Positions 11,534 through 22,377 of a stretch of 64,000 bases of DNA are shown piece after piece. A program made the position numbers and the translations under genes. The notes under the pieces were generated by a model that did not search any database, was not told the DNA's origin, and was given only the letters and a program-made list of their open reading frames with translations. Where the stretch lies: the NCBI RefSeq assembly GCF_027579695.1, contig NC_083582.1, forward strand, positions 32,122,464 to 32,186,463, given 5' to 3'. How positions within the stretch are numbered: the stretch's first letter is position 1; every line of letters starts with the position of its first letter. This stretch comes from Neoarius graeffei (Eukaryota > Chordata > Actinopteri > Siluriformes > Ariidae).

Positions 11534-12062
11534 TCAGTTGACAATTAGCTTAGACAGCAATACTGTACTCTGACTCAGCTTTATTGTTGTTGTAATACAT
11601 ACTTCCTGAAAACCAGGTTGGGACAGTCCATCCTCACTTTGGGACAGTTGGAATTTATTTTTGGGACATTTTTGGGACAATAGGGGAAAAAAGTTAATTT
11701 CAAGGCCTGGTTGCAGGTCTGCTCTAATGTTATTGTTTAAAGGAATGTAATTTAGGTCAACCAGTTTCTTAATGTCCTTGGGAATATTAACTCCCAGGTA
11801 TTTTATGTAGTCTGCATCCCATCTCAGATCATACTTTTTTGATAAGTGGTCGGGTGGGACATAGTTGAAAGTGAGCACTTGGGTTTTTTCTATATTCAGT
11901 TTATATCCTGAAATTGTCCCGTATTTGTCTAATGTGGATGTTAATGTTAATGTGGGTTGTACTAAATAAACTAAGACATCGTCTGCAAATAATGCAAGTT
12001 TATGTTCATCAGTGTTCATTATTATGCCTTTAATATTACCATTTTGCCTAATCCACTGACTC
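11534..12062 (-). pseudogene. L1 ORF2 reverse-transcriptase fragment with FADD motif
   Basis: Minus-strand residues read LSQWIRQNGNIKGI then LALFADDVLVYL, the RT active-site block C, then LNIEKTQVLTF and IKYLGVNIPKDIKKL. After RADLQ the frame loses family resemblance near 11690. It joins the endonuclease part only through the interrupted junction at 12064-12921. Confidence 0.82.
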
Positions 12063-12063
12063 A

Positions 12064-12921
12064 GGCTACGTTTACATTACGTCGAATCAGCGGATCATCA
12101 GATTAACGTTCTTAAAACGATTCGCGTTTACACTAAAACCGTTAGCCGTGCACACAGCAACGCCAATACGCGGATACGCTAATCACATGACTTTAGACGG
12201 CGCGTAACATGATCCCAGTGCATTTCAGACGGCGCGTAACATGATCCCAATGCATTTAGGGCATGCGCAAGGCTCACCACTTGCAAGTAGAAGGATGGCA
12301 AGCCGCGCAAGGCTCACCACTTGCAAGTAGAAGGATGGCAAGCCTAATACACAGATACGCTCGGCTCCGCAGGCATCCTGCGCTCCAAATCACTCCGCCC
12401 TGAACAGCGAGTGCCCTCTGGAGGGTGCGCACTCCGGCCCTGCGCAGCTCACAGAGCGCGCGAGTGAAGTGAACAAGCTGTGATTCGGGACTGAGCCGCT
12501 GTGTGTGTGATCCCAGCGCATATCACTTACCACTTGCAAGTGGAAGGATGGCAAGCCTAAAGACAATCATAACTACACAATGGGCAGTATTTGCAGTATT
12601 TTCATACTTTTATACTCTTTAATGAAAGGTGATACAAGGCAGAAGTCCGCGCCGTTTTTCAGCAGTCGCGTCACATGACCAACGCCAGCGAATCAGGAAG
12701 GTGGATGTCAGTGACGTTGTCCAATGAGACGCCAGCTAGAGCTCAGCACAGCATATCCGCGTATTCTCAATGTTTACACAGCACCGGAGCTGACACGATC
12801 TGGATTGAATACGTGGACGCTGGCGGATTCCTGTTTCCCGGCGTTTCCAGGCGGTTTAATGTAAACGGACAGTGCATCCGCGAAGAAAACGAGACAGATA
12901 CGGTCTAATGTAAACGTAGCC
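12064..12921. mobile_element. Non-autonomous TIR element inside L1
   Basis: The ends GGCTACGTTTACATTA and TAATGTAAACGTAGCC are perfect 16-bp inverted repeats. Flanking trinucleotides are TCA and TTA, compatible with a diverged T-N-A duplication. The interior contains tandem copies of a ~38-bp unit (AGGCTCACCACTTGCAAGTA at about 12270 and 12310, with a partial copy at 12528). No transposase. Confidence 0.78.
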
Positions 12922-13062
12922 TTAGACTTTCTTTTGTGGCTGTATTATTCAAAATTGCTGAGTTTAGTCTCCACAATGTTTCTCTTCGTTCTCCATTAAG
13001 GCTTAAAGACAGATATATAGGGCTGTGATCAGATAGTCTCATGGACCCTATGTTACACTGTT

Positions 13063-13722
13063 CTACCATATGCAAACGCCTACTAAAGGTAAAAAAAAAT
13101 AATCTATTCTAGTGTACACTGCATGCGGTGTGGAGTAGTATGTGTAGTTGCGCCTGGTTGGGAAAAACTCTCTCCAGACATCCACTATGCCCATTTCCTT
13201 CATTAATGTGTTTGCTCTCTTGCTTATAAGTTTTAACTCAGAATTACCACATGAAACATCCAATTTAGGATTTAGGTGTAGATTAAAATCACCTCCACAG
13301 ATAACTATTCCCTGCGTTTTTGTAGCCATTAGATCAAATATTCTCCTATAGAATTCCCAATCACTATCTGGGGGGGGGGGGGGGGAGTATACATTTAAGA
13401 AAGTGATTACTGTTCCCTCCAGCTTTCCTATTATCATGACAAATCTGCCCTCTGAATCTGAGACCCTTGTTAAGTGCTCATAATTTAGCCCCTTAGCCAG
13501 TAATATTGCCACCCCCCTTCTACGTCCCGATCCATGGGACGAGGAATATACATGTTTAAAACCCATTCTATTTAATTTGGCATGTTCCAAATTATTCAAG
13601 TGGGTTTCTTGTAAAAAATCTATCTGTATTCTCTCCTTCCTCAATTGTGACAATATTTTCCCCCTCTTAATAGGACTGTGCATTCCATTAACATTATAAG
13701 ATGCTATTCTTATGCCCTGCAT
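13063..13722 (-). pseudogene. L1 ORF2 N-terminal endonuclease domain
   Basis: An open segment of about 215 residues matching the APE-like endonuclease of L1: IASYNVNGMHSPIKRGKI at the start, FLQETHL (catalytic Glu), GVAILLAKGL, VYSPPPPPD, ICGGDFNLHLNPKLD (catalytic Asp/Asn), and RNYTYYSTPHAVYTRIDYFF (the last is normally S-R-I-D-Y). The final H motif is not reached. A G/C homopolymer of about 14 at 13372-13385 encodes the Pro run and may be a length-variable site. Frame disruption follows directly downstream, so no full ORF2 can be made. Confidence 0.85.
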
Positions 13723-13999
13723 TTAAGTTATATCTGCTGGCATATCCTCAGTGTAAATGAATAACTTCGCCTTTACAGTAAAGAACGACTGTAAATATAA
13801 AACAACATAAACCTTTGAAAAAATAACAATCAAGAAAAAGGGACAATACAAAGAAAGGTCTTCCACATTATGGGTCTGTTTCATGACCCTCCACCAGGTG
13901 GTAGTAGGTGGCTTTAAGGGAAAGCCCCCCTCTCGGTATTGAGAAGGAGGGCCCTCGTGAATGACAGGACAAAAAAGGTCCAGTGTCCATAGTTGGCCC

Positions 14000-15195
14000 C
14001 AGGGCTCGAAATTAACTTTTTTTCTTTGTGTCCCCCAGTGGTCCCGAATTCTGTGTTGTATTGTCCCGAATGGAAGCAAGTGTGTCCCCATTTTTTTCCT
14101 CTCTGAAATAACCAGTGGTTAATATTATCATATGAAGTTACTATTATATTTGTAACTATGCGATTTTGAACCCTTTATATCATTTTTACAATAAGACACA
14201 AGCGACACATGTCCTATACATCATCTACTTCAAAATTAGTTATTGCATTTTCAGTTTATTAAACTTTGGCGATCTCACTGTATGAATAGATACCCGTTTA
14301 TTTAAAGGGGCCAACTAGCTCATTCAGAAAATGTTTCAACTCCCTACATCTGCAGTACACTTTAGTTGAAAATAAGACCCCTTTTATGTTCATTTCATCT
14401 ACTTATACCTTGAATATCTGTTGGCACTTATAAGGCCAACTTATAATTTTCACCATTACCGTTATCCATTTTTATGAACTTTCCGTTATCCATTTTATGA
14501 ACTTTCGCTGCTGAAACGTGGGTGCAAATGTTAGCAACATCAGCATAGTGGCAGGTCCGAGCCTAGTTGTGCTGCTGACTGACTAAACTTTCTGAACTAG
14601 AAAGACACCAAGAAAACTCACTTATTCTGTTGAACGGTATCTTCCGTCAATATCATCCACATCATTCCTGTTGTATTTTATAACGTGTCTAACAGTGTTC
14701 ATTAAGTTCATTCAGTTGCTAGCGTTGCCTGCAGACCAGGCGATGACACTTTGGATCCTGAAGGTCCCGGAGACGTTATGTCTGGGCTTTCAGTTTCTTC
14801 CCCGCGGTCGGTCCGCTTCAACCACTTCAGCATTTTTGTTCTGGCAAGAGTCGGCGCAGCGTGTGCGGTAGCAATTCCATTCCAAGTCCATATAATGCGG
14901 ACTCCGGCCGAAGATTCTAGAACAGAATGCGCTGCTCTGTAGCCTACGGATGCAGGTGCATCGAAAGTGAAGCTACTATGTATTTTTCGCTGTTAACGTT
15001 TTAAAATTAAAATTGACAAATTAGGTGAATGTCTACGTATGTGTTACGGCTTTGTAAATAATATTAATGTAGAACTTTTTTTCTAGATCTATTTTTTCCA
15101 TTGTCCCGGGATTGTCCCAGATATGATATTTTTGTGTCCCGATGACATTTTTTATGGTCCCCGGGACGTCGGGACACTGTTAGTTTCGAGCGCTG
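14000..15195. mobile_element. Non-autonomous hAT-like element with 8-bp duplication
   Basis: CAGGGCTCGAAATTAAC at the left and GTTAGTTTCGAGCGCTG at the right are 17-bp inverted ends with two mismatches. GTTGGCCC is duplicated at 13992-13999 and 15196-15203, the 8-bp size typical of hAT. TGTCCCGA/TCGGGACA motifs repeat in the subterminal parts. It interrupts the ORF1-ORF2 spacer of the L1. Confidence 0.88.
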
Positions 15196-15271
15196 GTTGG
15201 CCCGAATCGTATTTAGATTCAACAGTCTCTAGGCAGTCAATAAAGTAAGCGTCCATGTATCTTCAACAACA

Positions 15272-16348
15272 TCACAGTCTGATAAGACATAACTCACCGT
15301 TTGTGGCATGATAAATACTCTCGTTAATCACCGCCACTGTCTGCAACTGATGAAGACTCCCTTCTAAATGTTTGTAGTTTCGCCTTGTATGTGGGAATTC
15401 TGCCAGTCGCTCGTCGTGTTTTTTTTTCTGCCAGGTTAGTTGTTGCAGTCGCTCCATTAGTGTCTCGGGAGGTTTGATTATTTCGACCGGGAAGCCCCTC
15501 TCGTGCATGTCGCGCGTCGCCTCTTCCACTGTCTCATAAGTCTTGGGACCATCCGTGTATTTTACGCGCAGTTTAGCTGGGAAGACCGTGTTGAACTTGA
15601 TGCCTCGGTCTTTCAAGATCCTCCTGACCTCGCCATATTCTTTCCTCTTTTGGATTATGCGTGGCGGGTAGTCATTGTCCACATTAACTTTCGCACCTTG
15701 CCAGAGCAGCCCCTTCTTCTGCCAGATATTGCTTAGAATAGTGTCTTTCACTCTGAAACTGGCAAACTTAACCAGGATTGATCTTGGTGAGGCATTAGAA
15801 GGTGGTTTAGGACCGAGCGACCGGTGTGCCCTCTCGATTTGGAGGGCCGCGGCATCAGTAATGTCCAGATTGTCACCAAGCAACTTTTCAACAAACTCAA
15901 TCATAGTCGGGAACTCATTTTCGGCTTCCTCTGGTATCCCGTAGATGCGGATATTATCTCGTCTTGAACGGCTCTCTTGATCAGTTATCTTAGCTTCCAT
16001 CTGCGCTTGGAGTTTTATCATTTCTAGCATTATGTCTTCTGCATTTTGAAGTCTGTCCTCGGCTCTAACAATTCTTTCCTCGGCCTCATCCAGTCTGGTG
16101 TTTGTCTTCGTTATTTCCTCCTTTATGTCGTCTAGTTGCGTCTTGTTGTCCCGGCGAAAATCTCGCAATTGCTGTAGTATCATGCTAGTAGTATCCTCAT
16201 GTTGACTAGCCTCGGTTTCAAGGGAAGCCATGTTGGTATTCGGCGAGCGAGCTTGATTTTGTATCGTTGCTGAACGTAATTCCTTCTTTTCTTTCTTTGC
16301 CCTAGTGTTCATTATCGTCCCTTTCATGTAAAAATACGACTCGGTCAC
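15272..16348 (-). CDS. L1 ORF1 protein, apparently intact
   Basis: A 358-residue open frame with the standard ORF1p layout. A basic N-terminus (MNTRAKKEKKELRSA, a likely true start 12 residues inside the longest frame) is followed by a coiled coil of heptads over about residues 55-130 (DIKEEITKTNTRLDEAEERI). Next comes the RNA-recognition domain, starting RRDNIRIYGIPEEAEN and including IERAHRSLGPKPPSN, and a C-terminal domain (about 230-310, KVNVDNDYPPRIIQKRKEYG, ATRDMHERGFPVEI). In the L1 family ORF1p trimerises, binds element RNA and acts as a nucleic-acid chaperone. The frame has no stop although its ORF2 is ruined. That suggests a fairly recent insertion or chance survival. I infer no host role. 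Confidence 0.88.
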   Translation of the reverse strand: MTESYFYMKGTIMNTRAKKEKKELRSATIQNQARSPNTNMASLETEASQHEDTTSMILQQLRDFRRDNKTQLDDIKEEITKTNTRLDEAEERIVRAEDRLQNAEDIMLEMIKLQAQMEAKITDQESRSRRDNIRIYGIPEEAENEFPTMIEFVEKLLGDNLDITDAAALQIERAHRSLGPKPPSNASPRSILVKFASFRVKDTILSNIWQKKGLLWQGAKVNVDNDYPPRIIQKRKEYGEVRRILKDRGIKFNTVFPAKLRVKYTDGPKTYETVEEATRDMHERGFPVEIIKPPETLMERLQQLTWQKKKHDERLAEFPHTRRNYKHLEGSLHQLQTVAVINESIYHATNGELCLIRL

Positions 16349-16450
16349 ATTTCTCAGATTAAGGACGCATAAATCATTTAGTTATTCGGGAGCTGGTTTC
16401 TCAGGCTGCCATCTTGTAAGCGTCTCTGCCGGAAGCCCCAAATGTTAAGT

Positions 16451-17040
16451 TTTTAATAACTGTTGCAAAAAATAAGATTGTCCCTCACTGACTATTCATT
16501 ATGCATTTAAGGGCTTTCCCCACCACTGGGTTCAGCAGAAGATTGGCATGGGGAAAAATATCAACAGCAAAAGAACAAATAAAATGCTTAAACAGTAAGC
16601 AAAATGTGCAAGAAACGTTAAAATGATTAAATTTGAACAGTATTGAAACACAAAAAGCTGAACCTTGGCCATAGGTGGGAATGTGCACACAAAGTTGGGC
16701 TTAAAAATTTGTCATACTTAACTAAGCTATATTAATATATTTCTTATTAATTTATTTCTTATCTATGTTTCTTATTAGTAATAGAGCATTCGTCAGGGCC
16801 TGTTATCTGACAAATATTCTCTACGTGTCTTGCCCTCTTTGAAACCCTGTCTCCTCCAGTATATTGTTCTCTGTCTTTTTTTTTAATTATTCACAAGTTC
16901 AAGTTCTTTGATATTACAGGTGACCATGCTTTATTTACTTTAACTGAGCAATTACATACAACATAAATAATTAAAAATAAATACCCTGTAAATAAACAAT
17001 AGGTATGGTGGCTAATGGCTCTTCTTGCATTTGTAATATT
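16451..17040. other. No recognisable feature
   Basis: AT-rich DNA. The few open frames are short and show no domain. Confidence 0.4.
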
Positions 17041-17053
17041 ATCTCTTACTTGC

Positions 17054-17424
17054 GGCGGCACGGTGGTGTAGTGGTTAGCGCTGTCGCCTCACAGCAAGAA
17101 GGTCCTGGGCTCGAGCCCCGGGGCCGGCGAGGGCCTTTCTGTGTGGAGTTTGCATGTTCTCCCCGTGTCCGCGTGGGTTTCCTCCGGGTGCTCCGCTTTC
17201 CCCCACAGTCCAAAGACATGCAGGTTAGGTTAACTGGTGACTCTAAATTGACCGTAGGTGTGAATGTGAGTGTGAATGGTTGTCTGTGTCTATGTGTCAG
17301 CCCTGTGATGACCTGGTGACTTGTCCAGGGTGTACCCCGCCTTTCGCCCGTAGTCAGCTGGGATAGGCTCCAGCTTGCCTGCGACCCTGTAGAAGGATAA
17401 AGCGGCTACAGATAATGAGATGAG
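17054..17424 (+). mobile_element. tRNA-derived SINE (family 1), full length
   Basis: The cleanest copy in the window: GGTGGTGTAGTGGTTAGCGC (A box), GGGCTCGAGCCCC (B box region), CAAAGACATGCAGGTTAGG, then GGCTCCAGCTTGCCTGCGAC near the 3' end and a GATAATGAGATGA tail. Target duplication ATCTCTTACTTGC at 17041-17053 and 17425-17437. Confidence 0.94.
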
Positions 17425-17437
17425 ATCTCTTACTTGC

Positions 17438-18087
17438 TTTATTTTACAACATTTCCAGTATGGCTTCAAATAAAGTCATAAAGTATGATAACATACAGTA
17501 AACAAACTAAAAATGCACCTTAATAAATGTGTGCTAAGGAGGTGCTCTCCCATGCTGCTTGTTGGGGAAGATAGAGGCTGTGGCACGGCAGGAGGCCTAT
17601 AATGATTTAGCATGCCTAGTACACAGCTCTCGATATGGCATTAAATATTTTCACAACACTTATAGGCTAAAACAATTAAGAAACTTTATATAAGTTCATA
17701 ATTACGCCAGTAACACCACACATTGGCGTGCATATGTACAAACCTGTCTGAGACACCCGTCTTCAACTCGAATACCTTCTTCTCTCTCCTCTTCCTCTAA
17801 ATTGACGGTAGGCGATTATCCAACTTCCGGCGAGTGCAGCATCATTAGATGCGCCACCTACCATAGGGGAGTGTGTACAGAAGGGAACACCTCTCTGCCT
17901 GTTTAGCCGTGCGTAAGGCATAACTGATCGATCGCAAGTGGTTGGCGCGACGCAATGGGTAGCCTAGATCAGATAGATAAAATAGATTTTTTTCTAGCGT
18001 GAGAAATCGGAGGTATGGCGTGTGAGCATGTGAAGACAATCAAATGCGTGTGTCTCACGCTCATTGCATGAGAGTTGGCAGCCCAGC
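17438..18087. other. No recognisable feature
   Basis: Mixed sequence without coherent reading frame, inverted ends or tRNA boxes. Confidence 0.35.
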
Positions 18088-19393
18088 ATTAACATGACTG
18101 GGTATAAAAAGAGCATCTTGGAGTGGCAGCGGCTCTCAGAAGTAAAGATGGGAAGAGGATCACCAATCCCCCTAATTTTGCGCCGACAAATAGTGGAGCA
18201 ATATCAGAAAGGAGTTCAACAGTGTAAAATTGCAAAGAGTTTGAACATATCATCACCTACAGTGCATAATATCATCAAAAGATTCAGAGAATCTGGAAGA
18301 ATCTGTGCTTAAGGGTCAAGGCCGGAAAACCATACTGGGTGCCCGTGATCTTCGGGCCCTTAGACGGCACCGCATCACATACAGGCATGCTTCTGTATTG
18401 GAAATCACAAAATGGGCTCAGGAATATTTCCAGAGAACATTATCTGTGAACACAATTCACCGTGCCATCTGCCGTTGCCAGCTAAAACTCTATAGTTCAA
18501 AGAAGAAGCCGTATCTAAACATGATCCAGAAGCACAGACGTCTTCTCTGGGCCAAGGCTCATTTAAAATGGACTGTGGCAAAGTGGAAAACTGTTCTGTG
18601 ATCAGACGAATCAAAATTTGAAGTTTTTTATGGAAATCGGGGACGCCGTGTCATTCGGACTAAAGAGGAGAAGAACGACCCAAGTTGTTATCAGAGCTCA
18701 GTTCAGAAGCCTGCATCTCTGATGGTATGGGGTTGCATTAGTGCGTGTGGCATGGGCAGCTTACACATCTGGAAAGACACCGTCAATGCTGAAAGGTATA
18801 TCCAGGTTCTAGAGCAACATATGCTCCCATCCAGACGACGTCTCTTTTTCAGGGAAGACCTTGCATTTTCCAACATGACAATGCCAAACCACATACTGCA
18901 TCAATTACAGCATCATGGCTGCATAGAAGAAGGGTCCGGGTACTGAACTGGCCAGCCTGCAGTCCAGATCTTTCACCCATAGAAAACATTTGGCGCATCA
19001 TAAAACAGAAGATACGACAAAAAAGACCTAAGACAGTTGAGCAACTAGAATCCTACATTAGACAAGAATGGGTTAACATTCCTATCCCTAAACTTGAGCA
19101 ACTTGTCTCCTCGGTCCCCAGACGTTTACAGACTGTTGTAAAGAGAAAAGGGGATGTCTCACAGTGGTAAACATGGCCTTGTCCCAACTTTTTTGAGATG
19201 TGTTGTTGTCATGAAATTTAAAATCACCTAATTTTTCTCTTTAAATTATATATTTTCTCAGTTTAAACATTTGATATGTCATCTATGTTCTATTCTGAAT
19301 AAAATATGGAATTTTGAAACTTCCACATCATTGCATTCCGTTTTTATTTACAATTTGTACTTTGTCCCAACTTTTTTGGAATCGGGGTTGTAC
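18088..19393 (+). mobile_element. Tc1-like DNA transposon copy B, 5' truncated
   Basis: Homology to copy A begins at about 18088 (TAACATGACTGGGTATAAAA), and the right end GGAATCGGGGTTGTA stops at 19393. The left inverted repeat is missing. The transposase start ATG is at 18148. A frameshift near 18305, a TGA replacing the Trp of the WSDE motif at 18599-18601, and further changes make it dead. The central YxxHDN-type region is degraded, and LSPIENIW is kept near 18970. Unlike copy A it has no SINE. Confidence 0.9.
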
Positions 19394-19844
19394 CTCTGCA
19401 GATGGACATCAGGAAATTCTTCATCCAAAACAGAGGCAGGGAGAGAAGCAGTAAGGAGAGATGTGGATAAGGTGGAGGGAGGTAAGATGATCTAGCTGTA
19501 TGTTAATATTATCATCATTGATCTATGCTCGGTCAGCTGGCAACAGTGATGCTACTGTAGTTGTTGATGCTGTATGCATTTGATTTACGGCTGTCAACCT
19601 TCAGTAAGTTCACTGCATTGTCAAAAGTAGTTAGTTAATTCTAATCTACAGAATCCCATAGCACTCAAGTCAGTGCATACTAGCATTTATATAAGCTACA
19701 AAAACTATGCAGTCTTGCCAGGGTGAAAATCAATAACTACCATGAACCTTTGATATGGGGGGGCTGTGACCCAATAGAGCTTTATGTCTAGCAATGCCCC
19801 GGGTCTGTATTCATCTTCTAAAAATTAAAAGTGGAGCATAACTT

Positions 19845-19916
19845 GGTTCCATGGTGTAACGGTTAGCACTCTGGCCTTTGAATCCAGTCATCCGAGTCCA
19901 ATTCTTGGTGGAACCT
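19845..19916 (+). tRNA. tRNA-Gln(UUG)-like sequence, possibly pseudogene
   Basis: 72 nt with a perfect 7-bp acceptor stem (GGTTCCA with TGGAACC), A box TGGTGTAACGGTTAGC, and anticodon loop CTTTGAA with anticodon TTG. It closely resembles eukaryotic tRNA-Gln. Changes against the usual form: the last anticodon-stem pair is mismatched (C opposite T), and the T loop reads TCCAATT, so the invariant second T of the B box (TTCRA) is C. A TTTT follows at about 19926. The B-box change suggests weak Pol III transcription or a decayed copy. Confidence 0.6.
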
Positions 19917-20592
19917 TTAAAAGCTTTTGCCCACTTTGAATGATGGACAAAGAAATAAGTTTTGTTAAAGATGAAAATGGGTCATGGCTGTGAATTTTGG
20001 TCCATGCAGTTAATGTGCGCATTGGGTGCAACATGGTGGCTCGGGGAGCATTAGAACAGAGCTCTGATGGTGGCATGGTCGGGCTTGTTCTACGAACGTG
20101 GTCATCAGACAAAATGGGATTCACCTTGCTCCTGGACCAAGCGTCTGATTTTTGCCTCATACGTTACTGATTTTCAGGTAAAGCAGCTCAGTTGGGAGAG
20201 CATTGGAACGCTATATGGACGAAATCTCAGCAAAGCTGCAAAGTCACATAATTCACTGTCACAATATTCATGCAGCTTGTGACCAATAAATACTGTTAAA
20301 ACCTGACTGTAAGAATGAAGTGAAAATGGCAAATAACATGAGAAAATATTCCTGTTTCAGCAGCTGTCCTAAACAGAAAGGAAGGATAGCCTTTGTGTTG
20401 GTATTTAAATAAACAGATAGAAAGGAAGGAAGAACTATACAAAAGAAAAAGATAAACTGAAATAATGTCTGTAAAAATAATTATAGTAGTAAAAGAGCTG
20501 TTCATAAAATGACAGACTGAAATGGAAAAGAAAAAAAAACAGTGAACGGGAGCGCTATAAAGATATAAGGAATGGGGGTAAAGTTGAGAAAA
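19917..20592. other. No clear feature
   Basis: GCAGCTCAGTTGGGAGAGCA near 20174 looks like a tRNA D-arm, but no matching B box or cloverleaf follows. The rest is unassigned. Confidence 0.3.
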
Positions 20593-20595
20593 TAA

Positions 20596-21244
20596 AGGGC
20601 CCCATACACGTTCAAAAAAGTCGTCAAAATTTTGATAAAGTTTGATCGTGTGTAGGGTGTTTTGATGTCAAAAATTTGATGTCAAACTTTTGAACCCAAA
20701 TTTTGACATATCAGATCACTTTGATATTTTTTGAAGAGTCGTCAAATCATTGATGCGTGTGTGGGGGGCTTAACTATCTTTCCAATTGCTTGCGGAGACG
20801 TTGCAGTCAGGAATTTCAAGTCTTCAAAAGAATTTCCAGATGCCAGGTACCTCAGTGTGATGGACAAGCGTTCACTTGGTGGTATAGATGAACGCATCAC
20901 AGTGTCTTCTTTCAATATCAATGGCTTGACAAGGTCCAATAATTCATCGAAGGATGGGGCATCCATCCTAAGGAAATTACGGAAGTCCTCTGGTTCTTTG
21001 AGACGAAGTTCTCTGAGGAGGTTGACGTGACCGTACGTTCGCCGTTTCAAAAACCAGTCTTTCGACCATTTCCGTCGATGCCGAGGCGGTTCATTGTCCA
21101 AAGCGAACACAAGTGCTACGGCCACTGCTGCGTCCATGTCAAAGTTTTTGACAATACTGAATTTTTGATAGAAAAAACATTGAATCGTGTGTGGACATTT
21201 TGCATCAAAATTTTGACGACTTTTTTGAACGTGTATGGGGCCCT
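20596..21244 (-). mobile_element. PIF/Harbinger-derived element with perfect 40-bp ends
   Basis: The left end AGGGCCCCATACACGTTCAA and its continuation to 20635 are matched exactly in reverse complement at 21205-21244. TAA is duplicated at 20593-20595 and 21245-21247. 649 bp long, it keeps the N-terminal part of a HARBI1-like transposase on the minus strand, so it is an internally deleted derivative of an autonomous element. Identical ends imply recent mobility. Confidence 0.92.
20742..21137 (-). pseudogene. HARBI1-like transposase, N-terminal part only
   Basis: An open frame of 131 residues starting MDAAVAVALVFALDNE. It contains WFLKRRTYGHVNLLRELRLK, FRNFLRMDAPSFDELL and IPPSERLSITLRYLASGNSF, then LKFLTATSPQAIGKIV. 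These are the conserved N-terminal features (HTH-like region) of Harbinger transposases and the vertebrate HARBI1 family. The catalytic DDE domain is missing: the frame runs into the terminal region after IGKIVK. No internal stop. It could at most give a DNA-binding fragment. Confidence 0.88.
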
Positions 21245-21508
21245 TAAGAGGAGGTAATGGGGATGGGGGTCAGGAGATACTTGTCTTGGGGACCAGTTTG
21301 ATCGGATATGACGGTTTAACACACAAACCAAATCCACGCGGTGTGAGGGGTAAGATGGCGGCCAGATGGCTTCACTCTGACGAGCCTATGAGCTCTCGGT
21401 CTGGGAGAGAAGATGTAAAGCCACACACACAGAACACTGAATGGGCTACTGAGCAACACAGAGCGATCAGAATGCGCTCTCTCTCTCTCTCTGGGAGGTG
21501 ATGTCATC

Positions 21509-21561
21509 TGGTCACATGACCTGGGTTTTCCCCTAAAGTTTAGGGGAAAACCCAGGTCACA
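21509..21561. repeat. Short perfect hairpin
   Basis: ATGACCTGGGTTTTCCCCTA is followed after a few bases by TAGGGGAAAACCCAGGTCA. Possibly a fold-back joint between two repeat copies. A TATATAAG-like box lies downstream near 21661 but no gene could be tied to it. Confidence 0.7.
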
Positions 21562-22257
21562 TGATTCAGACAATTTAATTAGTTCAATTAGTTTAAAAGA
21601 AGACAGTTTAATTAGTTTAAATGAAAACAGTTTAATTAGTTATGTTTCAAAATCCGCAGCTATATAAGAGCCACCCATCCACACAGAGCTTCAGAGCGAC
21701 ACAAACCTTCACAGCGAGCAACAGCGAGTTTCCAGCGATCATCAGCGACTTATCAGCAATTCATCAGCGGTTTAATCTTCTAAGTAGTAAGTCACCTTGT
21801 ACTAACTGAGTGATTTTTGTATTTTTTTTTTTTAAGTTTTAATAATCTACTAACACGACACACACTAATCGCATGACTGTCTACAGGGCCGTAACTACCA
21901 CTGAGGACACCGAGCTCATGTCCTCGGCATTTTTTTTTTCCCACGGTATTTTTTTTTTCACTCAGAAATGTGAAATTAATATACGATGAAAATCGTTCTG
22001 ACTTTGATCGGTGGAAAATTCTAAATTCAGCTTGCATCCCCCTGTTCTCATTTGTTTGTCTAAAAATAAAGTCCACATAATTATTTTTAAACGAAGCTGA
22101 AATATCCGACATTGGAAACATTTCATATTAGTCAGCTGTCGCGATAGTCAGCTCAGCACCCCGGGATACACAAGAGCTGAGAAGTGTTCTCATCAAGGTC
22201 CGACTCCGCAGCCAGGCAGTTTGTCAGTTAGTCGTGGAATCTGAAAATTGACATAAG

Positions 22258-22377
22258 ATGAAGTCTAGTACACTAAAACAAACCAAACTCAGCTCTGGAA
22301 AGTCAGCAAGTGAGAGAAAAAGAAAGAGGGAAGAAGGGGAGTTAATTTTGCCAGTCCGGAATGCTTATGATCATTAA
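22258..22377 (+). pseudogene. Short basic ORF, possible hAT transposase first exon
   Basis: 39 codons. The sequence begins MKSSTLKQTKLSSGKSASER and continues with a KRKREEGE basic stretch. Such K/R-rich starts are common in hAT/ZMYM-type transposase proteins, but the match is weak. It lies near the left hAT-like end. No downstream catalytic region was found. Confidence 0.35.

Larger units (their letters stand above)
11530..16450 (-). mobile_element. L1-clade LINE with ORF1, endonuclease and partial RT
   Basis: Read on the minus strand from about 16450: a short 5' region, ORF1 (16348-15272), a spacer split by a hAT-like element (14000-15195), the ORF2 endonuclease (13722-13063), then a jump to the reverse-transcriptase catalytic block (about 12062-11690). 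Between endonuclease and RT, several hundred codons are missing, and another TIR element (12064-12921) sits at that junction. The 3' third of ORF2 and the tail are absent. ORF1 is the only complete part. Confidence 0.85.

Noticed and set aside
20166-20240. tRNA-like D-arm GCAGCTCAGTTGGGAGAGCA
   Set aside because: No anticodon arm, B box or acceptor pairing follows at the expected distances.
21640-21800. TATA-like box followed by repeated CAGCGA words, suggesting a promoter and first exon
   Set aside because: No reading frame, splice partner or poly(A) signal could be linked to it. Too weak to call a gene or a long terminal repeat.
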